DNA of 64,000 nt from an uncultured Flavobacteriales bacterium (GCA_946480085.1 CAMLHZ010000014.1:1-64000); one strand, 5' to 3'. Shown: positions 17,746 through 27,598, numbered from the stretch's first letter. Numbers and translations: made by a program. Notes: generated from the sequence alone by a model not told the origin.

Positions 17746-19449
17746 TTATTTAATGAAAGACAATGAAGCGTCATCAGCATACTTCAAGAACTCACGATCT
17801 TTAGCAGCTTTAGCTTTCCAAGCAGCATCTTTAGCGATAGCAGCTTTCAAGTTTTCAACAACCTTAGTCAAGTTTCCGTCACGAGAAGCAGCAATTGCTT
17901 TCAAGTAGTAACCTTGTCCAGATTCTTTGTCTTTAGAAGCGTCGATTGTTTTAACCGCAGCAGCGTTGTCTTTGTTCAACAATTGAGCAAGAGCTTTGTT
18001 GAATGTAGCCTCACCACCGAAAGAAGAAACAGCATCAGAATATTTACCATTTTGGATAGCAATAATTCCTTTGTTGTATTTCGTTTCTTCTGATCCACCA
18101 GCTGAAGCGAACAATTGAGAAGCTTTAGCACGATCTCCGTTTACTCCTGCAACAGCACCAAGGTTGTTTTTAGAGTATTCGTTGTTGTTCATTCCGTTTG
18201 CTTTCTCGAATTGAGATTTAGCCTCACCAACTTTACCTAATTGGTACAAAGCAGCTCCAACATTGTTAGCAGCACGCCAGTCAGAAGGATCTTTTTTCTC
18301 AGCCTCACGGTACAAACGCAATTTCTCGTTAACGTCAGTAGTCAAAGAAGCAGTGAACAACAATTCTTCTAAAGTCAATTTTTGTGGATCTGACATAGAG
18401 ATTGATTTCAATTCTTCGTCAGAGTATCCTGTCAAATCGTAAACAACGTTTACTTCAGCACGACGTAACAATGGGAAAATTTCTTTATCCAACTCTGTAA
18501 ACGACTTACCTAGGTTACGCATTTCCTTCTCACGAGTGTCAGGATCTGGGTACATTTGAAGTACACGTAGAATCAATTCTTTATCAGCTTGTTTGATCTT
18601 AGTGTTTTTCTCCAATTCAACTTTGAATCCGTCGAAATCTTCACCTTTACCAGCCAAGTTGTAAATCTCAGTTTGACCTTTGTCATTCTTAGATTTTTTA
18701 GCCAACTCCATAGTTGCAGTTTTAGCTGAACCTGAACGATCAGAAGATAACGTTCCGTTCTTAGCAACCTCACCTTCTGGAGAAGCAAAACCTGTAATGT
18801 TAATTGACTTAACATTGATTTTCGGGTTAGATTGAGCTGCTGTCAACCAAGTTCCTAAATCAACGATATCTTTATCTTTCCACTCAGTTTTACGAACGTC
18901 AAACTTAGCTTGCTCGTAGTTGAACTGTGCTTTTGTTCCTTGCTCAGTAACACGTTGGAAGTTATCCTTAGCGTACATTACACGGAAATCTTTATTCACT
19001 AAAAGTGGAGTAATGATAGTTCCTTTACAGATAACTGAATCTTTGAACTTATCTTTCTTCTCTTTACCTCCTTTGTATACTTTACCAGTAACTTTCAAGT
19101 CTGTGTATTCAAACTCTGGTTTGTAAGCCACAACATCGCTGTATTTTACAGTTCCACCAGATTTGTACTGAATCACGTTTCCATTACCTGTAGCTTTTTC
19201 TCCTTGAATCGTTAACGTTTTCAAGGCAGTATTACCCAACATTGGAGTAATTTCTGCAGATGCCTTCTTCTTAATTCCTTTTGTAGGTAGCTTAACTTCT
19301 ACATTCACACGTACGCTGTCAGCGTGCATTTCAAGCGGACATGGTGTAACTGTATAAGATACATCCTTTAATAAATCACAGCTTGAAAAAACTGATCCAG
19401 CCGCCACAACTAAAGCTAAACCTTTGATACTTTGCTTTTTCATATTCAA
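17746..19449 (-). CDS. Lipoprotein with OmpA-like and TPR domains
   Basis: The 567-residue protein has a lipoprotein signal peptide (lipobox VFSSC, Cys24). A beta-rich N-terminal region (about 30-160) is followed by a degenerate OmpA-like domain around 205-260 (SINITGFASPEGE, then LSSDRSGSAKTATMEL). The C-terminal half consists of tetratricopeptide repeats (about 365-545, for example WRAANNVGAALYQLGKVGEA). This order is known in abundant Bacteroidota envelope lipoproteins. A role as a scaffold between outer membrane and peptidoglycan is inferred. Codon use is regular and lysine-rich, as expected for a highly expressed gene. It lies 45 bases downstream of folK on the same strand. Confidence 0.8.
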   Translation of the reverse strand: MNMKKQSIKGLALVVAAGSVFSSCDLLKDVSYTVTPCPLEMHADSVRVNVEVKLPTKGIKKKASAEITPMLGNTALKTLTIQGEKATGNGNVIQYKSGGTVKYSDVVAYKPEFEYTDLKVTGKVYKGGKEKKDKFKDSVICKGTIITPLLVNKDFRVMYAKDNFQRVTEQGTKAQFNYEQAKFDVRKTEWKDKDIVDLGTWLTAAQSNPKINVKSINITGFASPEGEVAKNGTLSSDRSGSAKTATMELAKKSKNDKGQTEIYNLAGKGEDFDGFKVELEKNTKIKQADKELILRVLQMYPDPDTREKEMRNLGKSFTELDKEIFPLLRRAEVNVVYDLTGYSDEELKSISMSDPQKLTLEELLFTASLTTDVNEKLRLYREAEKKDPSDWRAANNVGAALYQLGKVGEAKSQFEKANGMNNNEYSKNNLGAVAGVNGDRAKASQLFASAGGSEETKYNKGIIAIQNGKYSDAVSSFGGEATFNKALAQLLNKDNAAAVKTIDASKDKESGQGYYLKAIAASRDGNLTKVVENLKAAIAKDAAWKAKAAKDREFLKYADDASLSFIK

Positions 19450-19494
19450 TTGTTAGTTTCTATTCGATTAAAATAAAATTCCGTGCAATAATAA

Positions 19495-20031
19495 TCATTT
19501 TTTCGTTTGACCGCCAATCCTTTGAATTTTCTTTGAAAAATCAATGTTTGTAACTACCAAATTAATTTGGCTATCATCTTCACACATTTCAAGTAAATCA
19601 TTTACCGAAATTCTTCGCAACGGATGGATAAACAAGGGGTTTAACTCGTTCAAAGGCAACAGCACAAATTTTCGCTCACACATTTTTTCGTGTGGTATAT
19701 GAAGATTTGCCATGTGTATAACTTTTTCATCGACAAACAAGATGTCTATATCGATAATTCTCGATTCATAGCCCACTGACGTTTTTGGCTTTCTGCCAAT
19801 TTCCACTTCAATAGTCTGCGTTATTTCCAACAAATTGATTGCCTCTCCATCAAAGTCACAAGCCACAACCATGTTGTAGAACGAATTTTCTGATTCAAAT
19901 CCCCACGGCTCTGTTTCATAAACAGAGGAAACCGCTCTTAATCGAATTCCTTTCTGTTCGCAAAGAACAATGGCATTCACTAAGTTCTGAAGCCGATCGC
20001 CAATATTTGTTCCAAGTGATAAATAGATCAT
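19495..20031 (-). CDS. folK: 2-amino-4-hydroxy-6-hydroxymethyldihydropteridine pyrophosphokinase
   Basis: The 178-residue cytoplasmic enzyme transfers pyrophosphate from ATP to 6-hydroxymethyl-dihydropterin in folate synthesis. The signature features are visible: YLSLGTNIGDRLQNL at the N-terminus, VYETEPWGF, the metal-binding SRIIDIDILF motif with two Asp, and IPHEKMCERKFVLLPL near residue 120. The length is slightly above the 160-residue norm because of a C-terminal extension. It is divergent from sppA, 123 bases away. Confidence 0.95.
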   Translation of the reverse strand: MIYLSLGTNIGDRLQNLVNAIVLCEQKGIRLRAVSSVYETEPWGFESENSFYNMVVACDFDGEAINLLEITQTIEVEIGRKPKTSVGYESRIIDIDILFVDEKVIHMANLHIPHEKMCERKFVLLPLNELNPLFIHPLRRISVNDLLEMCEDDSQINLVVTNIDFSKKIQRIGGQTKK

Positions 20032-20125
20032 TTCAGCACAAAGCTAATCAATGTGGTTACACAAAATCAACTCACAATAATTGTGAATATGCTTTCGCAT
20101 AGATTTCAAAACTGCAACTCATTTA

Positions 20126-20133
20126 TATATTTG
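20126..20133 (+). promoter_or_regulatory. -7 promoter element of sppA
   Basis: TATATTTG is a full match to TAnnTTTG. It lies 21 bases before the ATG at 20155. This places transcription start near 20140 and excludes the longer reading frame that begins at 20053. Confidence 0.65.
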
Positions 20134-20154
20134 TTGAAACTCAAATTTAGAAGT

Positions 20155-21933
20155 ATGTCTAACTCTACTAAAATTTCATTCTGGAGAATTTTCTGGCCAT
20201 CTGTTGTCGCAGGTTTGGTATTATCTATTTTCGGATGGATATTTTGGATCGTTGTATTGTCAGCAGCCATGTCTGACGAACCTGAAGTAAAGGATTCAAC
20301 GGTTTTACACCTGGAACTAAGTGGTCAAATAGCAGAAAGAAGCGACAGTAAATTCAATCCAAGTGCAATTGGAGTAGATTCGAAATTAGGTTTAGCCGAT
20401 ATTCTTACAGGAATTAAAAAAGCTGCAGAAGATGACGATGTATCCGGAATCTATCTTGATTTAGGAAACCTTTCTTGTGGATACTCAAGTGCAAGAGAAA
20501 TTCGAAATGCGCTTATTGAATTTCAAAAGGGAGAAAAATTCTGTATCGCTTACCTGCATGGAGAAGTAATTACTCAAAAACAATATTACATCGCTTCAGC
20601 TGCCGAAAAATGTTACGGATTCAAAAATTCGAACATGGAATTGGTTGGACTTGGAGCAGAGCTGACTTTTTACAAAAAGCTGTTCGACAAATTTGGTCTG
20701 GAAATGCAAGTAGTCAGAGGATCTAACAACGACTTCAAAAGTGCTGTTGAACCTTACTTCAGAGAAAACATGAGTGATTCAAGCCGACTTCAGATCAATA
20801 GATACATGCAATCTATTTGGAGCACTGTTTCAACAGACATTTCAAAAAGCAGAAAATTAAAAGGGAATAAACTGAATACAATTGTAGAAAACGTGGCAGT
20901 TCGCGACGTAGAAGATGCCGTTGAACAAAAACTGATCGACAAAGCCATTTATGAAGATGAAATGGAAGCCATTTTGGTGAAGCAATCAGGAATAGAATCT
21001 ATTCAGGACCTGGAAATGTTTGAAGACTATGCGAAATCAAACTTCAAAACTGAGCAATTAATCATTCAGCAGGCTGATAATGCCAACGTTGCAGTAGTTG
21101 TAGCAGAAGGAGCTATTATGGTTGGTGGAAATGAAGTTTCTTCACGCAAAATTTGCCGTTATTTTAGAGAGATTCGCAACAACGACAAGATAAAGGTAGT
21201 TGTTTTTAGAGTAAACAGTCCAGGCGGAAGCGCTTTAGCATCGGAAGAAATTTGGAGAGAAGTAATGCTTACTAAAAAGAAGAAAAAAGTCATCATTTCC
21301 ATGGGAGATGTTGCGGCATCGGGCGGATATTACATTTCAACTCCGGGCAACAGAATTTTTGCTGAACCAAGTACAATTACAGGTTCAATTGGTGTTTTCG
21401 GAACAATTCCTTATACAGGCGCTGCGTTGGAAAACAATCTTGGATTGACATTCGATCGTGTTCAAACACATTCACATTCGGTTTTAAGTTTAAATCGCAG
21501 ATTAACACCTGAAGAACTATTACTTGTTCAAAACGAAGTAGACGATATTTATCTTCAATTTAAACAACGTGTAGCCGACGGACGAAAGTTAACTTTAAAA
21601 GAAGTTGAACGCTTGGCTCGCGGAAGAGTTTGGACTGGTCAGGATGCTTTGAAGTATGGTTTGGTAGACGAATTAGGTGGTTTTGAAGATGCGCTTGCTT
21701 ATGCTATTAAAGAAGCAAAAATAAAGAATCCGGTAATTCTGTATTATCCAAAAGAAAAAGAGTCTGCATTGGATACCTTCCTCGAAGAATTCAATAAAAA
21801 TGAGGATGTACAGGGAAGTATCAAGCAAAGTAAACTTCAGATCTTAAAGGACGATTGGTTTGAGCGAATTCAGTTATTGGAACAATTCAATGGAATTCAA
21901 ATGCGCCTGCCATACCAAGTGGAAATTTATTAA
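20155..21933 (+). CDS. sppA: Signal peptide peptidase SppA, 67-kDa type
   Basis: The start at MSNSTKISFWRIFW is chosen because a consensus -7 box lies just upstream; this gives 593 residues. One N-terminal membrane anchor (about 12-38) is followed by two tandem S49 protease domains. The long E. coli-type SppA places the general base Lys in the first domain and the nucleophile Ser in the second. Both are present: Lys195 in DFKSAVEPYF and Ser389 in AASGGYYISTP. The enzyme degrades cleaved signal peptides in the membrane (family knowledge). The downstream murB gene starts 40 bases later on the same strand. Confidence 0.93.
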   Translation: MSNSTKISFWRIFWPSVVAGLVLSIFGWIFWIVVLSAAMSDEPEVKDSTVLHLELSGQIAERSDSKFNPSAIGVDSKLGLADILTGIKKAAEDDDVSGIYLDLGNLSCGYSSAREIRNALIEFQKGEKFCIAYLHGEVITQKQYYIASAAEKCYGFKNSNMELVGLGAELTFYKKLFDKFGLEMQVVRGSNNDFKSAVEPYFRENMSDSSRLQINRYMQSIWSTVSTDISKSRKLKGNKLNTIVENVAVRDVEDAVEQKLIDKAIYEDEMEAILVKQSGIESIQDLEMFEDYAKSNFKTEQLIIQQADNANVAVVVAEGAIMVGGNEVSSRKICRYFREIRNNDKIKVVVFRVNSPGGSALASEEIWREVMLTKKKKKVIISMGDVAASGGYYISTPGNRIFAEPSTITGSIGVFGTIPYTGAALENNLGLTFDRVQTHSHSVLSLNRRLTPEELLLVQNEVDDIYLQFKQRVADGRKLTLKEVERLARGRVWTGQDALKYGLVDELGGFEDALAYAIKEAKIKNPVILYYPKEKESALDTFLEEFNKNEDVQGSIKQSKLQILKDDWFERIQLLEQFNGIQMRLPYQVEIY

Positions 21934-21973
21934 CCCGAATTCAGGTTATTAAGACTTTGGTTAATTTTGCAGC

Positions 21974-22981
21974 ATGATACAACGCAACGCCCAGCTTAAA
22001 GGCTATAATACATTTGGGATTTCAGCTATTGCCTACGGTTTTGGGACCTTTACTTCGGTTGATGAATTAAGAGTTTTACTACCGGAAAGAAAATCTTTTA
22101 ATGATTTGCTGGTTCTGGGCGGCGGAAGCAACATCCTATTTACTAAAGATGTAGATGCTCTTGTATTACGCAATGAAATTACAGGAATCGAAGTTGTGGA
22201 AGAAACATCAGAGTATGTCATTCTTAAAGCAGGTTCAGGAGTTGTATGGCACGATTTCGTTATGCACACAGTGAATCAGAATCTGGGAGGAATAGAAAAT
22301 CTGAGCTTGATTCCCGGAAGTGTTGGTGCTAGCCCAATGCAGAATATTGGTGCTTATGGTGTCGAAATTAAGGATGTATTCGAATCATTGGAAGCTCTGA
22401 ATATTGAAACAGGAGAATTGAGACATTTCTCAGCACAAGAATGTAAATTTGGTTACAGAGAAAGTGTTTTTAAACGAGAATTAAAGAATCAATTCGTTAT
22501 TACTCATGTTAATTATCGACTTTCGAAGAATCCTGTTCTACAAACTTCGTATGGCGCAATTAAAGACGAACTAGCTGCTCAGGGGAATCAACCAAGCATC
22601 AAAAACATTAGTGAAGCTGTAATCGCTATTCGAAATAGCAAGTTGCCGAATCCGAAAGATCTAGGAAACGCAGGGAGTTTCTTCAAAAACCCTGTTGTAT
22701 CAGCCGAATTTGCAAACAACTTAGCGACTAAATATCCAGACATGCCAAAATATGCGCAAGCAGATGGATCCGTTAAACTTGCCGCAGGTTGGATGATTGA
22801 ACAAGCTGGATGGAAAGGAAAACGTGTTGGTGAATGCGGAGTCCACACCAAACAAGCTCTTGTCCTGGTCAATTATGGTGGTGCGACCGGAAACGAGATT
22901 TACCAGCTTTCGACCGCTGTTTTGGAAGCCGTAAAAGACAAATTTGGCGTTGAATTGGAACGTGAGGTAAATATCTGGTAG
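21974..22981 (+). CDS. murB: UDP-N-acetylenolpyruvoylglucosamine reductase
   Basis: The 335-residue flavoenzyme uses NADPH to reduce UDP-GlcNAc-enolpyruvate to UDP-MurNAc in peptidoglycan synthesis. The FAD-binding motifs are LVLGGGSNILF and SLIPGSVGASPMQNIGAYG. The catalytic domain has FGYRESVFKR with the Tyr/Arg pair and the proton-donor Ser in NAGSFFKNPVV. A Glu in LEREVNIW near the C-terminus fits the third catalytic residue. The YRESVFK loop and overall length indicate the type I (E. coli-like) form. Confidence 0.95.
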   Translation: MIQRNAQLKGYNTFGISAIAYGFGTFTSVDELRVLLPERKSFNDLLVLGGGSNILFTKDVDALVLRNEITGIEVVEETSEYVILKAGSGVVWHDFVMHTVNQNLGGIENLSLIPGSVGASPMQNIGAYGVEIKDVFESLEALNIETGELRHFSAQECKFGYRESVFKRELKNQFVITHVNYRLSKNPVLQTSYGAIKDELAAQGNQPSIKNISEAVIAIRNSKLPNPKDLGNAGSFFKNPVVSAEFANNLATKYPDMPKYAQADGSVKLAAGWMIEQAGWKGKRVGECGVHTKQALVLVNYGGATGNEIYQLSTAVLEAVKDKFGVELEREVNIW

Positions 22982-23265
22982 TTCATTTACCCAAAATGAA
23001 TATTTGCGTCAACTAAACGAATATTTCGCCACATCTTTTCTTCGAAACCCTTTTTTCAATGAAAAGACCTATGCCTGCATAATAACCCGAACACCATTCA
23101 AAAACCACTGTTAATCAAAACATTACATAAATCACAGATCGCATCTTCCATTTGTTAGTATTCCCACAAAATTGGAATTTATACCACAAGTCCATATATT
23201 AATTAAAGAAACGGAAAAACGATTCCGATGCAGAATTGAAATGTTGAACTTAAACTTGTTGACTT

Positions 23266-23673
23266 ATGAAAACGCTACTAACATGGGTCTTGACGATTAC
23301 GACTACTTCCCTGGTATTCGGTCAAAAAATGGTTACAACGAAAGCAGAGTGCGATTTGGCAACCCAACGCTATATCGAACAAAACTATTCGGTTGACGAT
23401 CAGCTTGCTCTTCAAAATGATGTTGAACAACTCAGCATTTTGAATTACATGTACGCTTCGTCATACACATTTGCTACAAATCAAATGGTGCTGAAGTCCC
23501 AAAAGGCACAATTTGATTTAAAGAAGTATGAAAAATACAGACAGCAATCGTGTAACACAACTGTTTTTGACGACGCCAGCGGACTTACAGTCACACTTTA
23601 TTCTTGGGATGAAGTACATCGTCGGATAAACGAAATTAAAGCACAATATCAATTAGCATCAAACCCTAAATAA
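23266..23673 (+). CDS. Small secreted hypothetical protein
   Basis: The 135-residue protein has a Sec signal peptide (hydrophobic TWVLTITTTSLVFG, cleavage near FGQ, residue 20). The mature part is helical and polar, with a segment rich in Tyr, Gln and Asn (NYMYASSYTFATNQM). It contains two cysteines (one in AECDLAT, one in QQSCNTT) that might form a disulfide. No family is recognised. The 284 bases upstream contain only a weak small hairpin (TTCATT/AATGAA) and nothing else I can support. A textbook terminator follows the gene. Confidence 0.65.
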   Translation: MKTLLTWVLTITTTSLVFGQKMVTTKAECDLATQRYIEQNYSVDDQLALQNDVEQLSILNYMYASSYTFATNQMVLKSQKAQFDLKKYEKYRQQSCNTTVFDDASGLTVTLYSWDEVHRRINEIKAQYQLASNPK

Positions 23674-23700
23674 CTATTCCACTACACTACTACTACTTAG

Positions 23701-23730
23701 AAAGGTCCGGCGTTCCCCGGACCTTTTTGT
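23701..23730 (+). terminator. Rho-independent terminator
   Basis: AAAGGTCCGG (23701-23710) pairs perfectly with CCGGACCTTT (23717-23726) and is followed by a T-rich tract. It ends the small secreted protein gene. Confidence 0.93.
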
Positions 23731-23764
23731 TTTTCAAAAAATACTTACCTTGAAATCAAAAAAA

Positions 23765-25276
23765 ATGAACTTTCGAAGTCTGATTTTTCCACCATTGGCT
23801 AAAACCGTTTACCAGCAATATCAGCGCGAAAGTGCCAATCTAATAGAAGAACAACACAAGCTTTTTAAACACCTATTCAAAAAAATACAGCTAACCGCAA
23901 TTGGAAATGATTTGAATCTAAGCAAATTGACTGGGTACGATGACTACAGAAAAAACATTTCAATACAAGATTACGCGAACCTAGAACCCTATATCTTACG
24001 TGCAAGTCGAGGCGAGAAAGACATGCTTTGGCCCGGCATTCCAAAAGCAATAGCTGTAACAGCGGGAACTACATCCGGTCAAAAATTCATTCCGCTTACA
24101 GCTGAATCCTATAAAAGTCATCGGAAAGGTCGAATGATGGCAATTGCCAACTATTCTGTAAAGTACAATCAGTGGGAACATCTAAAAGGTCCACTCCTCT
24201 ATTTCACAGGCAATTCTACATCGCGAAAATTAGGGAAATACGATGCCAATCTTGTTTCATCGCTTCTATTCAAGAATGTACCCAATTGGTATCGTCGTTT
24301 AAATTTACCAAGTGAAAAGCTCAGTCAAACGATAGACTTTTCAGAGCGCATGACGCTCATGATTGATGAAGCTTTGAAAAATCATAAACAACTTCGGGGA
24401 ATAGTCGCATTTCCTCCATGGTTAAGTCATTTTCTTGATCAATTGGAACAACAAACGAACTCCACTTTTGGAGAATTGTTCCCCAATTTCAACTTACTTG
24501 TAACGAGCGGCATGTCGTTTACCAGCTATGAGAACAAAATTGTGAAGCAGCTCGGTCAAAACTTTGATCGTCTTGAGACCTATCCGACATCGGAAGGATT
24601 TCTTGGATTTACAGCCAACAGAAACGAAACTGGTTTTTCACTTTTACCACAGAATGGTGTATTCTATGAATTTGTGAAGATGACAGATCTGAACCTGGAA
24701 CATCCTCAACGCGTTTGGATTGATGAAGTGGAACTTGGAGTTGAATATGCGCTCATCCTTACCACCAATGCAGGTTTATTAAGCTATCTTCTTGGTGACA
24801 CTGTGAAATTCATTGATTTAAAACCACACAAAATGGTTATCACCGGCCGTGTTAATCGTGCTATTTCAATATTAAAAGAGAACGTTACAATCACTGATAC
24901 TGATAACTCCATTTCTAAGTTAACTCAGCAGTTCAACCTAACGATATCGGAATATTGTGTTGCAGCCAAACCTCCGCAACTGGATAAAAAACCTCAATAC
25001 ACTTGGATAATAGCATGCAAAAATCGACCTGAAAATCCTGAAGCTGTCAAACAGCAACTTGACCTAAATTTAATTCACGAAAACATCTTATACGGTAGTT
25101 TTAGAAGGGATGGTTTATTTGAGGTTCCTGAGGTACTCTTCGTTAAAGAAGACGCATCCATGAACTATTTGAAATCACAAGGTGGCATTCATTTCCAGCA
25201 GAAAACAGAACATCTTCAACTGGATTTGACCAAATTCAATTTGTGTTATGAATTTATGCTAATGCAACAACACTAG
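23765..25276 (+). CDS. GH3-family acyl-acid amido synthetase-like protein
   Basis: The start is the ATG of MNFRSLIFPPLAK (503 residues); the longer frame starts at TTG. The protein resembles the GH3 superfamily, named after plant auxin-responsive proteins that adenylate carboxylic acids and join them to amino acids. The adenylate-binding motif AGTTSGQKFIPLT is present. Further GH3-like segments are the YPTSEGFLGF block near 280 and the GLLSYLLGDTVKF segment near 345. Bacterial members are widespread in Bacteroidota, but their substrates are mostly unknown. No biosynthetic partner gene sits beside it, so the product cannot be guessed. Confidence 0.85.
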   Translation: MNFRSLIFPPLAKTVYQQYQRESANLIEEQHKLFKHLFKKIQLTAIGNDLNLSKLTGYDDYRKNISIQDYANLEPYILRASRGEKDMLWPGIPKAIAVTAGTTSGQKFIPLTAESYKSHRKGRMMAIANYSVKYNQWEHLKGPLLYFTGNSTSRKLGKYDANLVSSLLFKNVPNWYRRLNLPSEKLSQTIDFSERMTLMIDEALKNHKQLRGIVAFPPWLSHFLDQLEQQTNSTFGELFPNFNLLVTSGMSFTSYENKIVKQLGQNFDRLETYPTSEGFLGFTANRNETGFSLLPQNGVFYEFVKMTDLNLEHPQRVWIDEVELGVEYALILTTNAGLLSYLLGDTVKFIDLKPHKMVITGRVNRAISILKENVTITDTDNSISKLTQQFNLTISEYCVAAKPPQLDKKPQYTWIIACKNRPENPEAVKQQLDLNLIHENILYGSFRRDGLFEVPEVLFVKEDASMNYLKSQGGIHFQQKTEHLQLDLTKFNLCYEFMLMQQH

Positions 25277-25280
25277 TGCA

Positions 25281-25300
25281 CAGACGCAATGCATCGCGTC
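25281..25300. repeat. Short REP-like palindrome between convergent genes
   Basis: AGACGC and GCGTCT form a hairpin around AATGCATC. The word AGACGCAATGCATCGCGTCT is, from memory, similar to an intergenic repeat common in diverse bacteria. It lies between the convergent GH3-type gene and dinB and may act as a terminator in both directions. Confidence 0.5.
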
Positions 25301-25308
25301 TTTACAAA

Positions 25309-26421
25309 TTAAAACTCCAAATCAAGTGTTAATTGCGCATCTACTGGCTTCACTTCTGAATTCATCTCATTCGGATCATATAACTTATTCGTTGTCAAGC
25401 CGAGCAATCGAATGGGCTGCTCAAACTCGATTTGATCGAATATATTTTCCGCCAACTCCTGAATTTCTTCTTTCGTTTGAAAGCCGAATTCAACCGTATG
25501 ACTTTTGGTATGAAGCGAGAAATCTGAATATTTCCATTTAATGGAAAGCGTTTTTGCTTTTACCTCAGACTTGCTTAATCGGCTGGACAACATTCCAGAT
25601 AACTTCTCAATGTATTCCAAAATCGCCCTTCGAGAAACCATATCTGTATTAAAAGTTCTTTCTACCGCAACCGATTTCCGTTCTCGATGTGAACTTACCC
25701 TCGAACGCTGAATCCCTCGTACAATATTGTAAAAATGCTCGGCCTGATTCCCAAAGTATTTTTTCAGTTCCTCAAGCGATTTTGCTTTCAAATCACGTCC
25801 ATAGAAAATGCCTTGTTGTTTCATTCGAATGGCCGTTTTCTGTCCAACTCCGAAAAACTGATCAATTCTCAAATCTTCCAGAAAAGTCAACACTTTATGA
25901 GGTGGAACGGTACATTGTCCGTTGGGCTTATTTACGTCGGAAGCAATTTTCGCAGTAAACTTATTGACCGAAATTCCAGCAGAGGCATTGAGTCCAACTT
26001 CAGCTTTTATGCGTTCCCTTATTTCTCTTGCTATCAGTGTTGCCGATTTTCCTTCCACTTTATTATCAGTTACGTCAATAAAAGCTTCATCAAGCGAAAG
26101 TGGCTCTACATCGTCCGAATAATCATGAAAAATGCTTCGGATTTGCTTTGAAATTTCCTGATAACGATCGAATCGCGGATGAACAAAAATCAAATCAGGA
26201 CAACAACGCGCCGCAATAATTCCCGACATCGCCGAACGAACTCCAAACTTTCGGGCTTCATAGCTCGCAGCCGAAATCACTCCTCCTCTACTACTTCCAC
26301 CTACTGCAATTGGCTTTCCTCGTAGTTCAGGATTATCCATCTGCTCAACAGACGCATAAAACGCGTCCATGTCGACATGAATAATTTTACGAATGGGAAA
26401 ATCGAAGTCGGACTCTTTCAT
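25309..26421 (-). CDS. dinB: DNA polymerase IV, Y family
   Basis: The 370-residue translesion polymerase has the catalytic acids visible in HVDMDAFYASVE and SLDEAFIDVT. The steric-gate region ASYEARKFGVRS is also present. The fingers/palm/thumb set is complete, with the HhH segment FFGVGQKTAIRMKQ, and a little-finger domain follows. The last residues QLTLDLEF match a beta-clamp binding motif. It is cytoplasmic and bypasses DNA lesions with low fidelity. The upstream region contains repeated GTTCAAAA/TTTTGAAC words and a TAATTTTG -7 match (26456-26463, minus strand). No LexA-type box was recognised. Confidence 0.95.
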   Translation of the reverse strand: MKESDFDFPIRKIIHVDMDAFYASVEQMDNPELRGKPIAVGGSSRGGVISAASYEARKFGVRSAMSGIIAARCCPDLIFVHPRFDRYQEISKQIRSIFHDYSDDVEPLSLDEAFIDVTDNKVEGKSATLIAREIRERIKAEVGLNASAGISVNKFTAKIASDVNKPNGQCTVPPHKVLTFLEDLRIDQFFGVGQKTAIRMKQQGIFYGRDLKAKSLEELKKYFGNQAEHFYNIVRGIQRSRVSSHRERKSVAVERTFNTDMVSRRAILEYIEKLSGMLSSRLSKSEVKAKTLSIKWKYSDFSLHTKSHTVEFGFQTKEEIQELAENIFDQIEFEQPIRLLGLTTNKLYDPNEMNSEVKPVDAQLTLDLEF

Positions 26422-26539
26422 CGTCAGTTCAAAAGGTTGAAATATTCAAATAGTTCAAAATTATTGTGGCTCTGTCTTGAACTTTTGAACCACTTTAAAC
26501 CTCTTTTCTACCTTGTCATAAAGTTACTAAATTAGCTTC

Positions 26540-27598
26540 ATGAAGAAAATCTGTTTTTTGCTATTTATCCTCGCTTTATTCAATGATGTATCTGCACAAT
26601 CATTAACATTGGAACAAGCCGAAAGATTGGTTGCTTTGCCATTGAAATGTGCTGATCAGGAATATCCAAACAAACTTGGTCAGGTACTTGACTCCAAAGA
26701 AGATTTGAAAAGTCCACAAGAGCTGCACCCCGCCTTTTATGGTTGTTTTGACTGGCATTCGGCGGTTCATGGTCATTGGTTGATGGTTTCTTTACTAAAG
26801 AAATATCCTGAATTGACTCAAAAAGAGCAAATCCTTAAAGTATTGGAATCGCATTTAAGTGCTGAGAACGTTACAAAAGAACTCGCTTTCTTCGACACAA
26901 AAAACAATGCTTCATTTGAGCGAACTTACGGCTGGGCCTGGATCTTAAAATTGCAAATGGAATTGGATTCATGGGACCATCCAACTGCAAAAAAATGCGC
27001 AGAGAACCTTCGTCCGCTTTCGAATAAATTATGTGGAAGCTATTACAGTTTTCTAGGGAAATTGGCTTATCCGATCAGAACAGGAGAACACGTAAACACA
27101 GCTTTTGGCTTGACCTTCGCTTACGACTATGCCCTCACTCAGAAAAATGACAGTTTAAAGGAAATTATTAAAATCAAGAGCGAGGCATTTTACGGAAACG
27201 ACCAGAAATACCCAATTCGTTTTGAACCAAGTGGATATGACTTTCTTTCACCTGCATTTGAAGAAATTGACTTGATGCGAAGAGTATATTCGGAAACAGA
27301 ATTTCAGATTTGGCTAAAGAAATTTATGCCTGAATTGTATTCCAAGAAATTTACTTTGGAGCCTGGAAAAATTTTAGATCGAACGGATGGAAAACTGGTT
27401 CATTTGGATGGTTTGAACTTCAGTAGAGCCTGGTGTTTGATAGAACTTTCGAAAACAAATCCCAAACTACAGCATTTGAGAAAAATAGCAGAGCAGCATA
27501 TAAATGCTTCGCTTCCCAATATTACCGATGGCGATTATATGGGAGAACATTGGTTGGCGAGTTTTGCATTGATGGCGCTTTTGATAAAGGCATCCTGA
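26540..27598 (+). CDS. DUF2891-family secreted protein
   Basis: The 352-residue protein has a Sec signal peptide (cleavage near VSAQ, residue 20). The DUF2891 family is recognised by HPAFYGCFDWHSAVHGHW near residue 65 and a later TFAYDYALTQ segment. The family is all-helical, with an alpha/alpha-barrel-like pattern of conserved His, Trp and Asp residues. That fold suggests a glycan-active enzyme, but no activity is established to my knowledge. It is located in the periplasm or outside the cell. It converges with the LRR genes on a shared terminator. Confidence 0.8.
   Translation: MKKICFLLFILALFNDVSAQSLTLEQAERLVALPLKCADQEYPNKLGQVLDSKEDLKSPQELHPAFYGCFDWHSAVHGHWLMVSLLKKYPELTQKEQILKVLESHLSAENVTKELAFFDTKNNASFERTYGWAWILKLQMELDSWDHPTAKKCAENLRPLSNKLCGSYYSFLGKLAYPIRTGEHVNTAFGLTFAYDYALTQKNDSLKEIIKIKSEAFYGNDQKYPIRFEPSGYDFLSPAFEEIDLMRRVYSETEFQIWLKKFMPELYSKKFTLEPGKILDRTDGKLVHLDGLNFSRAWCLIELSKTNPKLQHLRKIAEQHINASLPNITDGDYMGEHWLASFALMALLIKAS

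Noticed and set aside
20053..20154. N-terminal 34-codon extension of sppA
   Set aside because: A consensus -7 box lies inside this stretch at 20126-20133, and the protein begins with a normal membrane anchor at the ATG at 20155.
26424..26500. SOS-type operator upstream of dinB
   Set aside because: GTTCAAAA/TTTTGAAC words are present but look like the simple repeats seen near 11.95 kb; no recognised LexA box could be placed.
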